Positions 1 to 9,806 of a stretch of 64,000 nt of DNA are shown in pieces; position 1 is the stretch's first letter; every line of letters begins with the position of its first letter. This stretch comes from Lineus longissimus. Its lineage: Eukaryota > Nemertea > Pilidiophora > Heteronemertea > Lineidae. The notes under the pieces are model-generated. The model saw only the letters and a list, made by a program, of their open reading frames with translations. It was not told the origin of the DNA and searched no databases. The stretch spans positions 20,150,001 through 20,214,000 of the forward strand of contig NC_088316.1 of assembly GCF_910592395.1 (NCBI RefSeq). The letters run 5' to 3'. The position numbers and the translations under genes were made by a program.

Positions 1-949
1 ACACACCATTATTTATAAAAATCAATAACGTCACTTGATTACTGATAAATTAAAAAGTAATATCTGCATGTAGTGATAACATGAATTTTTCATTTCAATT
101 ACAAAAATCTCTGGTTGGTATTCCATAGTGATGACAAGAGAATATGCACGGCTTAGTGTTGGCAGTTTGCCTGCATGCGCAATTTAGTACATGTAATATG
201 TATAGATTAAATCAGACGTAGCACTCGGTTTCATGGTGACATGCACTATTTTTCACCGTAAATCTGGATCTCCATAGTTAAACTATGATTTATAAATACA
301 AAATTTCAGCAAATTCATTCAAAATAACTGCACTACGGCATTGTGTATTAGCGGATATCTATTTAACTGGACCACAAGTAATTACGAATGGTGTACCTCT
401 TTATGTAAAAAAATATGCAACAAAGTAGTCACTTATCAAAACTGACTTCTGAGAAAACCCCTACACCCACTCGCCATGCTTGGCATATAGGCGCATGTGT
501 ACAGTGTATACACACAGTCCGTGCAGCATACCGACCGACATACAAGTATCGCCACAAACTAACCTGTTTTCGAGAAGAAGGAATATAGCTAGAAACGAAC
601 TACCTTACCATCAGATAATAAACATCCTATTTGGTTGTCTTAGCACAATACTATTCCCCATCCCACGGTTAAAGAAGTCCATTATTTACAAACTAGCGAG
701 CCTCTCACGTCCTCTCATATCCTCTCATATCCGATACCGCGGATGACTGTCAATCATCTGGCAGCAGTTGTCGATGAACCCGCTTGAGTCCCAATTCTGT
801 GGTACTGCCTCGTTTTGGGATTTGTCGTAAATACGTCACTGGGACAGAAGTCTATTAATAGATGGTGATTACCACGGCGTTCATCAGCAAGGGGGGACAC
901 ATCTTCAAGTTCGATCTGTCTAACCAGTTCAGGCAGAAAATTCCCCACA
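1..949. other. Left flank, no gene supported
   Basis: AT-rich sequence with short open frames only. None has splice sites or residues that I recognise. The last part, about 880-967, can be read on the + strand into the retroelement relic that follows, but there is no clear protein motif in it. No promoter, RNA gene or repeat was identified here. Confidence 0.5.
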
Positions 950-1033
950 TCAAACAGTTGTGTGAGCACCCTGTATTGATGGATACCATCGGTATGTGGT
1001 CTTGAGAAGCCGGTTCCAATGACCACTCGTACT

Positions 1034-1221
1034 ACTCTGGAAAGAAGCTGAGATTGCTCTGGGACTCGCTAGTCCCCACGGGCCCGGCTATAAAACACCG
1101 GCACCCCGACATGTTCGTCTTCTATGAGAAGGAAAAGGAGGTCCTACTCATGAAGATAGCTGTCAGCTCCGACAGACACGTCCTCGCACGTGCGGAGGAG
1201 AAACGATCGAAGTACTGTGGC
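1034..1221 (+). pseudogene. Non-LTR retrotransposon ORF C-terminal relic (copy A)
   Basis: The + frame reads KHRHPDMFVFYEKEKEV, then a hydrophobic stretch, then SSDRHVLARAEEKRSKY. This is the pattern (K-x-PD-hydrophobic, EV-hydrophobic-D/E-hydrophobic-A, then E-E-K-x-x-KY) seen at the C-terminus of non-LTR retrotransposon polyproteins, where an endonuclease-like fold follows the reverse transcriptase. Only about 60 residues remain. Upstream the frame has a TGA just before GAGAAGCCGG (near 1005), and downstream it runs into the satellite. Relative to copy B, a conserved acidic residue is changed (IIEIAV in B, LMKIAV here), so copy A is the more decayed. It is not a functional gene. Confidence 0.5.
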
Positions 1222-3039
1222 TGTGACTATCTCATCTCTCTGATCATGTTGTCAACACGGTGGAGCAGCCAGGACTGATTCGGCCTGGCTGTGACTTCCT
1301 CATCTCTCTCACCATGTTGACAACTTGGCAGAGCAGCCAAGACTAATTTCGCCTGGCTGTGACTGTCTCATCTCTCTCACCATATTAACAAATAGGCAGT
1401 GCGGCGAAGACTGATGCCGCCTGGCTGTGACTGTATCATCTCTCTCACCATATAGACAACTTGGCAGAGCAGCCAAGACTGATTTGGCCTGGCTGTGACT
1501 GTCTCTCATCTCTCTCACCATGTAGACAACTTGGCAGAGCAGCCGAGACTGATTTGGCCTGGCTGTGATTGTCTCATCTCTCTCGCCATATTAACAACTA
1601 GACAGTGCGGCGAAGATTGATGTGGCCTGGCTGTGACTGTCTCATCACTCGCATCACGTTGTCAGTACGGTGGAGCAGCCAGGATTGATTCGGCCTGGCT
1701 GTGACTTCCTCGCCTCTCTCATCATGTTGTCAGCACGGTGGACAGCCAGGATTGATTCGGCCTGGCTGTGACTTCCTCATCTCTCTCATCATGTTGTCAA
1801 CACGGTGGAGCAGCCAGGACTGATTCAGCCTGGCTGTGACTTCCTCATCTCTCTCATCATGTTGTCAACACGGTGGAGCAGCCAGGACTGATTCGGCCTG
1901 GCTGTGACTGCCTCATCTCTTTCACCATGTTGACAACTTGGCAGAGCAGCCAAGACTGATTTGGCCTGGCTGTGACTGTCTCATCTCTCTCACCATAATT
2001 ATTGTCAACACGGTGGAGCAGCCAGAACTGATTCGGCCTGGCTCTGACTGTCTCATCTCTCTCGCCTTATTAACAACTAGGCAGTGCGGCGAAGATTGAT
2101 GCGGCCTGGCTGTGTCTCATCACTCGCATCATGTTGTCAACACGGTGGAGCAGCCAGGACTGATTCGGCCTGGCTGTGACTTCCTCATCTCTCTCACCAT
2201 GTTGACAACTTGGCAGAGCAGCCAAGACTAATTTCGCCTGGCTGTGACTGTCTCATCTCTCTCACCATATTAACAAATAGGCAGTGCGGCGAAGACTGAT
2301 GCCGCCTGGCTGTGACTGTCTCATCTCTCTCACCATATAGACAACTTGGCAGAGCAGCCAAGACTGATTTGGCCTGGCTGTGACTGTCTCTCATCTCTCT
2401 CACCATATTAACAACTAGGCAGTGCGGCGAAGATTGATGCGGCCTGGCTGTGACTGTCTCATCACTCTCATCATGTTGTCAACACGGTGGAGCAGCCAGG
2501 ACTGATTCGGCCTGGTTGTGACTTCTTCATCTCTCTCATCATTATGTCAACACGGTGGAGCAGCCAGGACTGATTCGGCCTGGCTGTGACTGCCTCATCT
2601 CTTTCACCATGTTGACAACTTGGCAGAGCAGCCAAGACTGATTTGGCCTGGCTGTGACTGTCTCATCTCTCTCACCATAATTATTGTCAACACGGTGGAG
2701 CAGCCAGAACTGATTCGGCCTGGCTCTGACTGTCCCATCTCTCTCGCCTTATTAACAACTAGGCAGTGCGGCGAAGATTGATGCGGCCTGGCTGTGACTG
2801 TCTCATCACTCGCATCATGTTGTCAACGCGGTGGAGCAGCCAGGACTGATTCGGCCTGGTTGTGACTTCCTCATCTCTCTCATCATGTTGTCAACACGGT
2901 GGAGCAGCCAGGACTGATTCGGCCTGGCTGTGACTTCCTCATCTCTCTCACCATGTTGACAACTTGGCAGAGCAGCCAATGGCTGTGACTGTCTCATCTC
3001 TCTCATCATGTTGTCAGCACGATGGAGGAGCCAGGACTG
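1222..3039. repeat. 68-bp satellite array, copy A (about 26 units)
   Basis: Tandem, imperfect units of about 67-69 bp. The core is GGTGGAGCAGCCAGGACTGA, CGGCCTGGCTGTGACT and CATCTCTCTCACCATGTTG. At least two sub-types alternate: one with CACGGTGGAGCAGCC and one with GGCAGTGCGGCGAAG or TTGGCAGAGCAGCC. The stretch from about 1305 recurs from about 2194, so an internal block of about 890 bp (about 13 units) was duplicated here or lost from copy B. Reverse-strand open frames of 64-70 codons in this array are by-products of the period. A diverged relative of this satellite lies downstream of the SLC36 gene at 27.55-28.05 kb. Confidence 0.9.
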
Positions 3040-3117
3040 TCAAACAGTTGTGTGAGCTCACTAGAGCTTGCACTTACATAATAGTGTAAAACTAAAATTT
3101 ATATAATATATATGTAT

Positions 3118-3520
3118 ATAAAACCGTCATCGGATGCGCATCCGATATGCCACGAGATCCTTTACCGTCAATTCCCTTACCGTCTTCGGATGCGCATCCG
3201 ATATGCCACGAGATCCTTCACCGTCAATTCCCTTACCGTCTTCGGATCCGATACGCCACGAGATCCTTCACCGTCAATTCCCTTACCGTCTTCGGATGCG
3301 CATCCGATATGCCACGAGATCCTTTACCGTCAATTTCTTTACCGTCATCGGATGCGCATCCGATATGCCACGAGATCCTTCACCGTCAATTCCCTTACCG
3401 TCTTCGGATGCGCATCCGATATGCCACGAGATCCTTTACCGTCAATTTCTTTACCGTCATCGGATGCGCATCCGATATGCCACGAGTTTTTTTGTTACCT
3501 CACCGTCAATTCCTATACCG
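3118..3520. repeat. 56-bp palindromic minisatellite, copy A (7 units)
   Basis: Units start at about 3131, 3187, 3243, 3293, 3349, 3405 and 3461; the period is 56 bp, with one 50-bp unit that lost six bases from its palindrome. Each full unit contains the perfect 16-bp palindrome TCGGATGCGCATCCGA, extended to 18 bp in units that begin CATCGG. The period leaves a remainder of 2 when divided by three, so each frame cycles through the same three peptide phrases and all three + frames stay open for 139-190 codons. These ORFs are therefore artefacts. Copy B has 5 units. Confidence 0.9.
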
Positions 3521-4122
3521 TCATGGATGCCACGAGCTTTGTTCGCGTTGTAAAGGTTTCGGGGATACGACTAATGCATGCGAGCACCGTCGGCGGAACC
3601 CCAAACCGCCCTCTCGATCTATCCGTAAGAACAAATCACTCTCGTGACCGTCACATTTACGGACTCCGGACCTCCAGACTTTAGAGACCGAGCTTTTCTT
3701 TACCTTACAATTACTGTATACTCGGCGCCTCACTTATATGTGTTGTTTTTTTCACATACATTGTTCTCGTGGTTTACGGAAAAGTAGGCCTAAAATGTTA
3801 TAGTGTCTAAAAACAATATTCAGTTAATGGAATTACACTTTTTTCCATTACTGCTTGCTTGATATTGCCCTAACAACTTTTTCATGAATCAATTTTGAGC
3901 ATTATGTTTACAACGTAGTTATTATAGCACGAATTATGAGTCTAAAATGCCAAATACTTGCAACTATTATGTTAATCACTGAAATCTTAGTGTACTAATT
4001 GCTCGCTATAAGCTAGGTTATTGCGCCCCTAAACCAACGTACTGACAACGCTACCTCCCCGGAACTCAAACTTTAACGTGAGTTAATTGTAATCTTACTC
4101 TCTATATACCAAAGTGATTTAC

Positions 4123-4305
4123 CTAGGAATACAGTTGCACTTCACTGAAAACTAATGATGTGTTGATGAGTTCAATGAATCCTTCGATTCCTTTGGTTTT
4201 CTTGGCGAACTGACGTCCGACAATCAATGACCCGTTGACGTGTACCTGCAATACGCCATTGCCGTAGTGTGTAAACAGATCTATTTTTGGACGAAACTCA
4301 GCCCC
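4123..4305 (-). pseudogene. Conserved reverse-strand ORF relic (copy A), unknown family
   Basis: The - strand reads from an in-frame TGA at 4306-4308 to a TAG at 4123-4125, about 60 codons. The peptide includes IDLFTHYGNGVLQVHVNGSL followed by IVGRQFAKKTKGIEGFIELI and ends in VQLYS. The composition is protein-like (a beta-rich, G-N-G/V-N-G pattern), not satellite-like. The same frame is intact in copy B. A third, diverged and broken copy at 16.27-16.56 kb suggests an ancestral coding exon or transposon ORF that was duplicated. I do not recognise the family. It lacks a start codon and could be the last exon of a gene or a transposon fragment. Confidence 0.3.
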
Positions 4306-4611
4306 TCACAAACTTTGGTCCATTTCGCCAATGATGACACTGCTTCTAGACTGTACCACAGCACTTTAAGCTGTAGCAGCGCTAAGCAAGAGTCATGAAG
4401 ACAAATGTCCGCTGCCAGCCGCTGCTGGACCAACCCCCTCGCCCGCCCCCCATCATGATATCAGATTCAGAGGCCTGGCTGAGCCCTGTGATTTAGCCAA
4501 ATTCAATATGATTCTTTTCTACTGTGATGTTAAGGCCCTTGTGTCATGCAGCGTATTCGGTAGCACCGGTACACAACTTATGTTAAACCGCGACGTCTGC
4601 TGCAATTCAAA

Positions 4612-4935
4612 TTGCATGACGCCAACGGAATTGTGACAACCTGTTTCTCAAATCTTTTAGTGAACAGTGATCACGGGCTGTGGGAATTGCGAAGGGATGG
4701 TGTAGAGTATCGCCACAACAATGTTGATATGATCACTCGTCGTTTCAGCGGGCATGACTTGGTACATCCAGTGACCCAGCAAAAAGTAGCCCTGGTACAG
4801 CCAGAAGTAGCAACAAATCGCAAAAGGGGATCCTTGTCTGACTGGTGGCTGGACCACAATGGTAGGTCACCATCAAATAAGGGAGTGGATCCAGCACAGC
4901 TGGATAGAGGGGGCCCCGTTGAGGGCGAAGCCTGA
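4612..4935 (+). other. Coding-like ORF, copy A (unrecognised)
   Basis: 107 codons open on the + strand, containing RRDGVEYRHNNVDM and RKRGSLSDWWLDHN. A donor-like site AATG|GTAGGT follows WWLDHN at about 4859. About 380 bases downstream, TTTCAG (ending near 5235) is followed by a second coding-like stretch with IDEEIEAWASHNP and KKRRKKCCPICPYAQRQNP. A third stretch after CTTCAG near 5627 can be read DDLIQVYQRLQ and VGEEWWPVRTGMD before a stop. These could be exons of a gene or of a domesticated element. Splice phases do not join cleanly between the first and second (phase 1 to phase 2), so I cannot build a model. The whole set is repeated in copy B. Confidence 0.25.
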
Positions 4936-5399
4936 ATATGGTGAGGGCTCGCCCTCACAATCACATGAAAGCGCAGTAGGCGCTCACCCACGAAGGGAGG
5001 TCTGGGGGTCTCCAGCAGGAAAATTTTGAAACTGAGATGCTCTCAGATGCGTTTCCCAAGTGTCTGAGAGACGATGTTTACTCGTTAATTCACTGCAAAG
5101 AAATGCATAACGAAAAAGCCACCTAGGTTTTCTTCTTTGGGTTGTGAGGAGAATATTTCAAATCATTTGAGCAGCAGTGTCTAACCTACAACGCCGTCAA
5201 TGATTTCCACCGTGTTTTTGTTTTCACTGTTTCAGACGCTTGTTGGAAAAGGAAGGACCAAAGGTGCCATCGTCGAGGGCCCAGATAGATGAAGAGATTG
5301 AAGCCTGGGCTTCACACAATCCTGTTAGTAACAAAAAAAGAAGGAAAAAATGCTGTCCCATTTGTCCATATGCCCAGCGCCAGAACCCATTTATACATC

Positions 5400-5525
5400 T
5401 GGGTAGTGAGGCAAGTGTCTAAGAGACCTGCCTGAGTCTCTCACCGACTGTAGGATTCGAACCAGGGACCTCTTGACCTCTAGTTGAGAATCTGAGCCAC
5501 TAGTCCATAGTGTGTCGTGTAGATT
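5400..5525 (-). repeat. tRNA-like SINE fragment (copy A)
   Basis: Read on the - strand, a box A-like TAGTGGCTCAGATTC is followed by a perfect box B, GGTTCGAATCC (the complement of GGATTCGAACC at about 5452-5462). The T-stem flanking the T-loop does not pair well, and there is no acceptor stem, so this is a tRNA-derived promoter of a SINE or a tRNA relic, not a working tRNA gene. The same segment is in copy B at about 12993-13118. Confidence 0.45.
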
Positions 5526-5958
5526 CACGCTGGTCTTGCTCTTCGATCTTGTCACGTCACATCCTTGTCCCTTGCTCTGCCACAATCATGTACTGTATTG
5601 AATTGAATTCTATTTTCTGTCTTCAGAAAATCTAGGAAGAAGTCGCCACCCACTGATGATCTCATCCAAGTTTACCAAAGACTCCAAAGCAGTGTAGGAG
5701 AGGAATGGTGGCCTGTTCGAACAGGCATGGACTGAATCGCCAGCTCTCATCTCCCTAGTCACTCCGATGGCCACGTGTCGCTCCTCGATCAACAGCGATT
5801 TCAATGAATGATGCGTTGATGTGGGCAAAAAGTGAATCCTTTCTCGCCTTTGAACTCTGGTGTTCGTCGTATCAATCCATTTTGATTGCCGAGCAACTTG
5901 TGGGCACACCTCAACTTGTTAGTGGGAAGTAATTTGCAATAGAGTGACTTACTTTTAT

Positions 5959-6440
5959 GGGCAGAGACCTGTATTCATCCACGACCGGAAGTGTGGAACA
6001 GTCACATAGAGCTTATCAAAATAGAGCTTATCAAAATGTCAAGTTGTGGTAAATACATGGCTGGGATGGACCAAAGTGGAATTAATTCTCAATCTGTGGT
6101 TGATTCTTAATCTACAGAGTCAGGCCATCACAGAAATATGCTTTTTGATAATATATTTAAGAAAATGTGGTCTCACTGGTCAGTTTAGAACTTGTACTTT
6201 GACAGGGCCATATCAATGCGCCAGTGACGTTTTGATTGATATGGTGTACGGAAATCTCTTTTTCTCAGGCAATCGGTATTGGAATTTTTTAAAACTTTAT
6301 TATGCTATTGGCAAAGGGTTCTTCTTGACACATATAAAATTTTGTGCAGATTGATTGGTCCAATGAGTACTTTTTTTACCAAAACCTATGCACAATAATG
6401 TACACGTAATGTACACATGTTTTAATAGAGGACTCTGGCC
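5959..6440. mobile_element. 482-bp inverted-repeat transposon (MITE), copy A only
   Basis: Copy B has the empty site ACTTTTATTGCTG. In copy A the same site is split, with TTAT at 5955-5958 and again at 6441-6444, a target-site duplication of TTAT, TTA or TA. The ends are inverted repeats: GGGCAGAGACCTGT at the left and the reverse complement of GGCCAGAGTCCTCT at the right, 11 of 14 matching. No transposase is encoded; the 102-codon open frame inside has no recognisable motif. A TTA-type target site would fit PIF/Harbinger elements, but a TA target is equally possible. Confidence 0.6.
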
Positions 6441-6689
6441 TTATTGCTATATTTTTTTATTTTTTTTTCACTTCACATCATTGTTATTTTGAAAAATCCT
6501 GCCAAAATTCTGTTGACTGTTTGTTGTCGACAAGAGTCTATGTTTCATGAATAACAAGGCTGTGTTCTGTACATTGTATTCCGTCTTCTTTAGTCTCCTG
6601 TCTTTGCATCTGTTTTCATTATTTTGTTGCCTTGCAACGTTAAGTCGGTGAATTGGTTTGGATGGAGATGACCCTTAAGAAAAAAATCT

Positions 6690-6880
6690 CAGATTCACCA
6701 TGGTAAAATCGGAGTTGACCATGCTCACCATGGTGAATGCAGCAGCGTTCACCATGGTGAATTCAAAGTTTACCATGCTCACCATGAATGTAGAATTTAC
6801 CATGCTCACCATGGTAAAATATTTCACCGTCCCAATTCACTATGGTGAAGTGCTGTCAGATTGCCATGGTGAAATTGAGA
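6690..6880. repeat. CCATGG-palindrome minisatellite, copy A only
   Basis: At least eight degenerate repeats around the palindrome TTCACCATGGTGAA and variants such as TTTACCATGCTCACCATGG. They are present only in copy A. Copy B runs directly from CGCAGATTCAC into TTCAACCCCAAG, so about 245 bp (about 6692-6936) were inserted in A or deleted in B. A CAC on each side may be a target duplication, but the edges are not clean. Open frames in it (for example MVKSELTMLTMV) follow from the repeat. Confidence 0.6.
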
Positions 6881-7597
6881 CACATTATTTTATCCTTAGG
6901 GTAGGCCCCCTACACCAACACCTAACACTTTCTCAACCCCAATACTTGACCTGACCCAATGTATGTCTGCCCTTATCAGCCCAGAAACTCCCCAACCCAA
7001 GCAAAATCATGAAGCCCATCGCACTATTGTCCGTCTTCTGTCATGGTACAGGCAACGGCAATTGCGATTGGTGAAATCCCAATATCTTTCTGTCTGCATG
7101 GTCTGTGGGATGTGGAAACAATCAACCTCTGCCAGCTGCTTATCTATTCAGATTGTGAAGGCCTTGACACAACATAAAAACTCTGACGCGAAACAACTAC
7201 CCTCTGCCAGCTGGTTATCTGGTCAGGTTGGGAAGACCTTGACACAACCTAAAAATTACACTAAGGTTACCGCTAATGAACTTTGGAGACGACAGGACAG
7301 CCTACGTAACAACCAACCTCTTCCAGCTGGATATCTTGTCAGGTTGGGAAGACATTGACACAACCATCAAAGGGTCCTTTAGCTGTACAAGACAACATTA
7401 CACTGTGATACAAGACAACTGATTTGGTTGTACCGTGTGGTAATCATCTCACAAGGACGGAAAATGGAACAACCAACATCTGCCAGCTGGTTATCTGGTC
7501 AGGTTGGGAAGTCATTGACACAACTTCAAATGGTCATTTAGCTGTACAAGACAACTGATTTGGTTGTACCGTGGTAATCATTTCACAAGGACGGACA

Positions 7598-8195
7598 CCA
7601 GCCCCCCCCCCCCCCCCCCCACCTCCATAGTCAAGGGGGCCGCAGGCGCGTTCCCGATTTTTCGGGAAAAGGGGGTTAATTTTCACTCTTGTTTCGGGGA
7701 AAAATCCCCGAAAAATCAATAAAATAGGGGTGTTATTACTGCTATTTTCCCTTCAAAAACTGAAAATAGGGGTATATTTTCTCATGTTTTCCTTCCCTGG
7801 GTCTTCTGAGGATCCTCAGCAGCAAGGAGATGATGTTCAGGAACACGTTATGCATTTCCATGAAGATCCTGATGGGGATGTGAACTTTGCTGCTCCAGAA
7901 GTGCAGACCCACCTTAGACATGTTGCTCAGGAAGCCCTTGATGATGATGAAGAGGAAACACAGCCTGCTATCACCAAGGTATCAAACACAATCCTCGGGG
8001 TAGGGATCCAAGACTCCCTTCAATTAGGGGGGTAAGATCAAATCCTTCCTTCAAATAGGGGGTCAATTTCCTCACAAAAGCCCGCAAATAGGGGGTACAA
8101 AAAAATGCTGTTTCCTTCCATTAGGGGGTGATTTTAAAACTTGGGAACAAGCCTATGTACCCCCTAAATAAGGGGAGTGGGGGGGGGGGGGCCGG
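7598..8195 (+). mobile_element. 598-bp transposon with 9-bp target duplication carrying an exon-like segment (copy A only)
   Basis: The 9-mer GGACGGACA flanks the element (7589-7597 and 8196-8204) and is single in the empty site of copy B, so this is an insertion. Ends are GC-rich inverted repeats: CCAGCCCCC with a long C run at the left, and a G run ending GGCCGG at the right. Subterminal motifs of the form AATAGGGG recur on both sides (about 7726-7770 and 8024-8170), as transposase-binding repeats often do. A 9-bp target duplication is typical of Mutator-like elements, and 8 bp of hAT. The middle (about 7796-8035) is coding-like and bounded by splice-like sites. No transposase is present. 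Confidence 0.65.
7820..7978 (+). pseudogene. Captured exon-like segment inside the transposon
   Basis: A 159-nt stretch between an acceptor-like CCTCAG (7814-7819) and a donor-like AAG|GTATCA (7976-7984). It is open in one frame, with phase 0 at both ends, and encodes 53 residues including VMHFHEDPDGDVNFAAPEV, RHVAQEALDDDEEE and PAITK. The rest of the element is low-complexity and non-coding, so this segment stands out. It resembles a host gene fragment taken up by a transposon (as Pack-MULEs do) or a leftover transposase exon. I do not recognise the source protein. Confidence 0.4.
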
Positions 8196-8204
8196 GGACG
8201 GACA

Positions 8205-9072
8205 ATGGAACAACCAACCTCTGCCAGCTGGTTATCTGATCTCACGAGACTGGCAGTACACAATATCTACCTGACAACTCTTTAAGTACAACTTGAGTAC
8301 TACTTGGGACCACAGTCATCTTAAACGTGCCACCAAAATGACGTCAATATCTACATAAAAATACTTTACTTGATCAATTTATCTGCAGTGTAATTTTGGA
8401 AAGAAGCCCTCAAATTCGTTGTCAGTCCTCGTTTGATTTTTAGCCGTAGCACTAGCAGCCAATAGCTGGTCTCAAATCATCCACAACAATCAACAGAACA
8501 TTGGGTTTCTGGGAATGTGCGATACCTGAAACAAATGCCAACACAACCGAGATGAAAGTGGATACAGAATTGTGACAAAGATACTGATGATAACATCACA
8601 CATGCCAATGGAGTATTTAATTGTGCTGGCTCCTCAATTAGAAATTACTCGAAGAGAAATTTGTCCAAGAGACATCTCCAATAATCATATGGGCAGTCTC
8701 ATCAGTCAGTCGGTCCTAAAGACATTTCTAATAAACATGGGGACAATCTCTTCCGAGTGGTAATCTGTCCAATTGACCACGACCAAGTATCTGATTTATA
8801 GTAGGGGCCTATATGTAGACTAGGCCTGTGGTCTGCTGGTATGACCCATATTTTGGGTATTGTGAAATTGTTATGACAAATATATTTAAAAAACTCTTAC
8901 ATAAGAATATTGATTGGTGTAATAGGTATCTATCGATAAAATCAAGATCACTTTCAGGTTGATATTTCTTGAGATGAAAACGAAAGAACATATTAGTGAA
9001 GGCACATTAGCAAAACCAAAATATTGATCTTTCAGAAATTAGTTAGGTATCAAACTTTCGTTTATCTGCTCA
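8205..9072. other. End of copy A, no gene supported
   Basis: Single-copy-like sequence shared with copy B (14245-15178), apart from the MITE that copy B has at 14271-14394. Short frames such as MTKILMITSHMPMEYLIVLA are open in both copies but have no splice context or known motif. Homology to copy B ends at about 9072, after the shared GGTATCAAACTTTC. Confidence 0.5.
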
Positions 9073-9368
9073 ACGTTTTGAAGTGGTCGTGATCGCGTAA
9101 TAGACGAACGCCTGCTGACCAAATACTCGTAGCACAGTGACATGTGCATATCTTTGCTAATTTTGACTATTTTGCTATACAGCCATGTATATGCAACATA
9201 GTTAATTTATTCTAAGATATGCATGCATGCATGCCATGGTGACCAATATTGAGGATCACCGATTGTTGATGTCTGGGGCATGACCTATCCTCCCATACAG
9301 CCATTGCATGCCCCTACATCCTCTATATAATGGTACCGGTACTGTTTACATCAGTCAAGGAGACACAT
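9073..9368. other. Spacer between the two tandem copies
   Basis: About 300 bp unique to this site, including a short GCATGCATGCATGC run near 9222. Copy B homology to copy A starts at about 9369 (TATTGATGGATACC). No gene or element was identified. Confidence 0.5.
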
Positions 9369-9408
9369 ATTGATGGATACCATCTGTATGTGGTCTTGAG
9401 AAGCCGGT

Positions 9409-9603
9409 GTAACATCTGTGGTTGTTTCCCATGTGTCAGTGTTTCCAAACAATAGGCAGCTAGAGAGACCACGACTTTTCAATGGGGGGGGGGGGGGAAT
9501 ACACAGAAAAACTTGTCAATCTATTTTTGAGCGTTCCCAAACAATGAGGGGAAACACTCAAAAACAGAAACACTCAAAAACAGAAACACTCAAAAACATT
9601 ACA
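9409..9603. mobile_element. 195-bp insertion in the copy B retroelement relic
   Basis: Copy A reads AGAAGCCGGTTCCAATG without interruption. In copy B, CCGGT occurs at 9404-9408 and again at 9604-9608 with 195 bp between them, consistent with a 5-bp target duplication. The two junctions are inverted copies of each other, CCGGTGTAA and TTACACCGG. The inside holds a G run at about 9483-9497 and three direct copies of GAAACACTCAAAAACA near 9550-9600. It has no coding capacity. The class is uncertain. Confidence 0.5.
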
Positions 9604-9639
9604 CCGGTTCCAATGACCACTCGTACTCTGGAAAGAAGC

Positions 9640-9806
9640 TGAGATTGCTCTGGGACTCGCGAGTCCCCACGGGCCCGGCTATAAAACACCGGCACCCCGA
9701 CATGCTCGTCTTCTATGAGAAGGAAAAGGAGGTCCTAATCATCGAGATAGCTGTCAGCTCCGACAGACACGTCCTAGCACGTGCGGAGGAAAAACGATCG
9801 AAGTAC
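9640..9806 (+). pseudogene. Non-LTR retrotransposon ORF C-terminal relic (copy B)
   Basis: The better-preserved copy of the relic at 1034-1221. It reads KHRHPDMLVFYEKEKEVLII, then EIAVSSDRHVLARAEEKRSK and Y, keeping the acidic residue after LII that copy A lost. This spacing of PD, E and E-E-K-x-x-K is what the C-terminal endonuclease-like domain of some LINE clades shows. Upstream it is interrupted by the 195-bp insertion at 9409-9603, and downstream it runs into the satellite. It is too short to be functional. Confidence 0.5.

Larger units (their letters stand above)
950..3057 (+). mobile_element. Retroelement relic plus satellite block flanked by an 18-bp direct repeat (copy A)
   Basis: The 18-mer TCAAACAGTTGTGTGAGC is present at 950-967 and again at 3040-3057. 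Between the two lie a non-LTR retrotransposon ORF relic (about 1034-1221) and the 68-bp satellite (about 1222-3039). The arrangement fits a 5'-truncated LINE-like insertion with a target-site duplication and a satellite-like 3' tail. In the second copy of the region (copy B) homology begins within a few bases of the same left boundary, which supports a real edge at about 968-973. An alternative is that the 18-mer was duplicated by unequal exchange. The right-hand 18-mer is kept in copy B (10746-10763), the left one is not. Confidence 0.45.
7100..8250. repeat. Spaced repeats containing CTCTGCCAGCTGGTTATCTG (copy A)
   Basis: A module of about 50-60 bp, running from ACCTCTGCCAGCTGGTTATC through GGTCAGGTTGGGAAG to CATTGACACAACC, occurs near 7126, 7200, 7315, 7472 and, truncated, 8212. 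It is interrupted by the exon-bearing transposon at 7598-8195. Copy B holds three modules between about 13983 and 14250. The spacing is irregular, so it is not a simple tandem array. Confidence 0.6.

Noticed and set aside
1309-3009. Reverse-strand ORFs starting MVREMRDSHSQAKSV
   Set aside because: They lie fully inside the 68-bp satellite. The frame is lost at every change in unit length, and the same peptide appears in both copies only because the DNA is duplicated.
3112-3684. 190-residue ORF and its overlapping partners with MRIRYATRSFTVNS-type repeats
   Set aside because: They follow from the 56-bp minisatellite, which cycles the same three phrases through each frame. There is no start context, domain or conserved end.
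5400-5525. Functional tRNA gene
   Set aside because: Box B is perfect, but the T-stem and acceptor stem do not pair; a SINE head or relic fits better.
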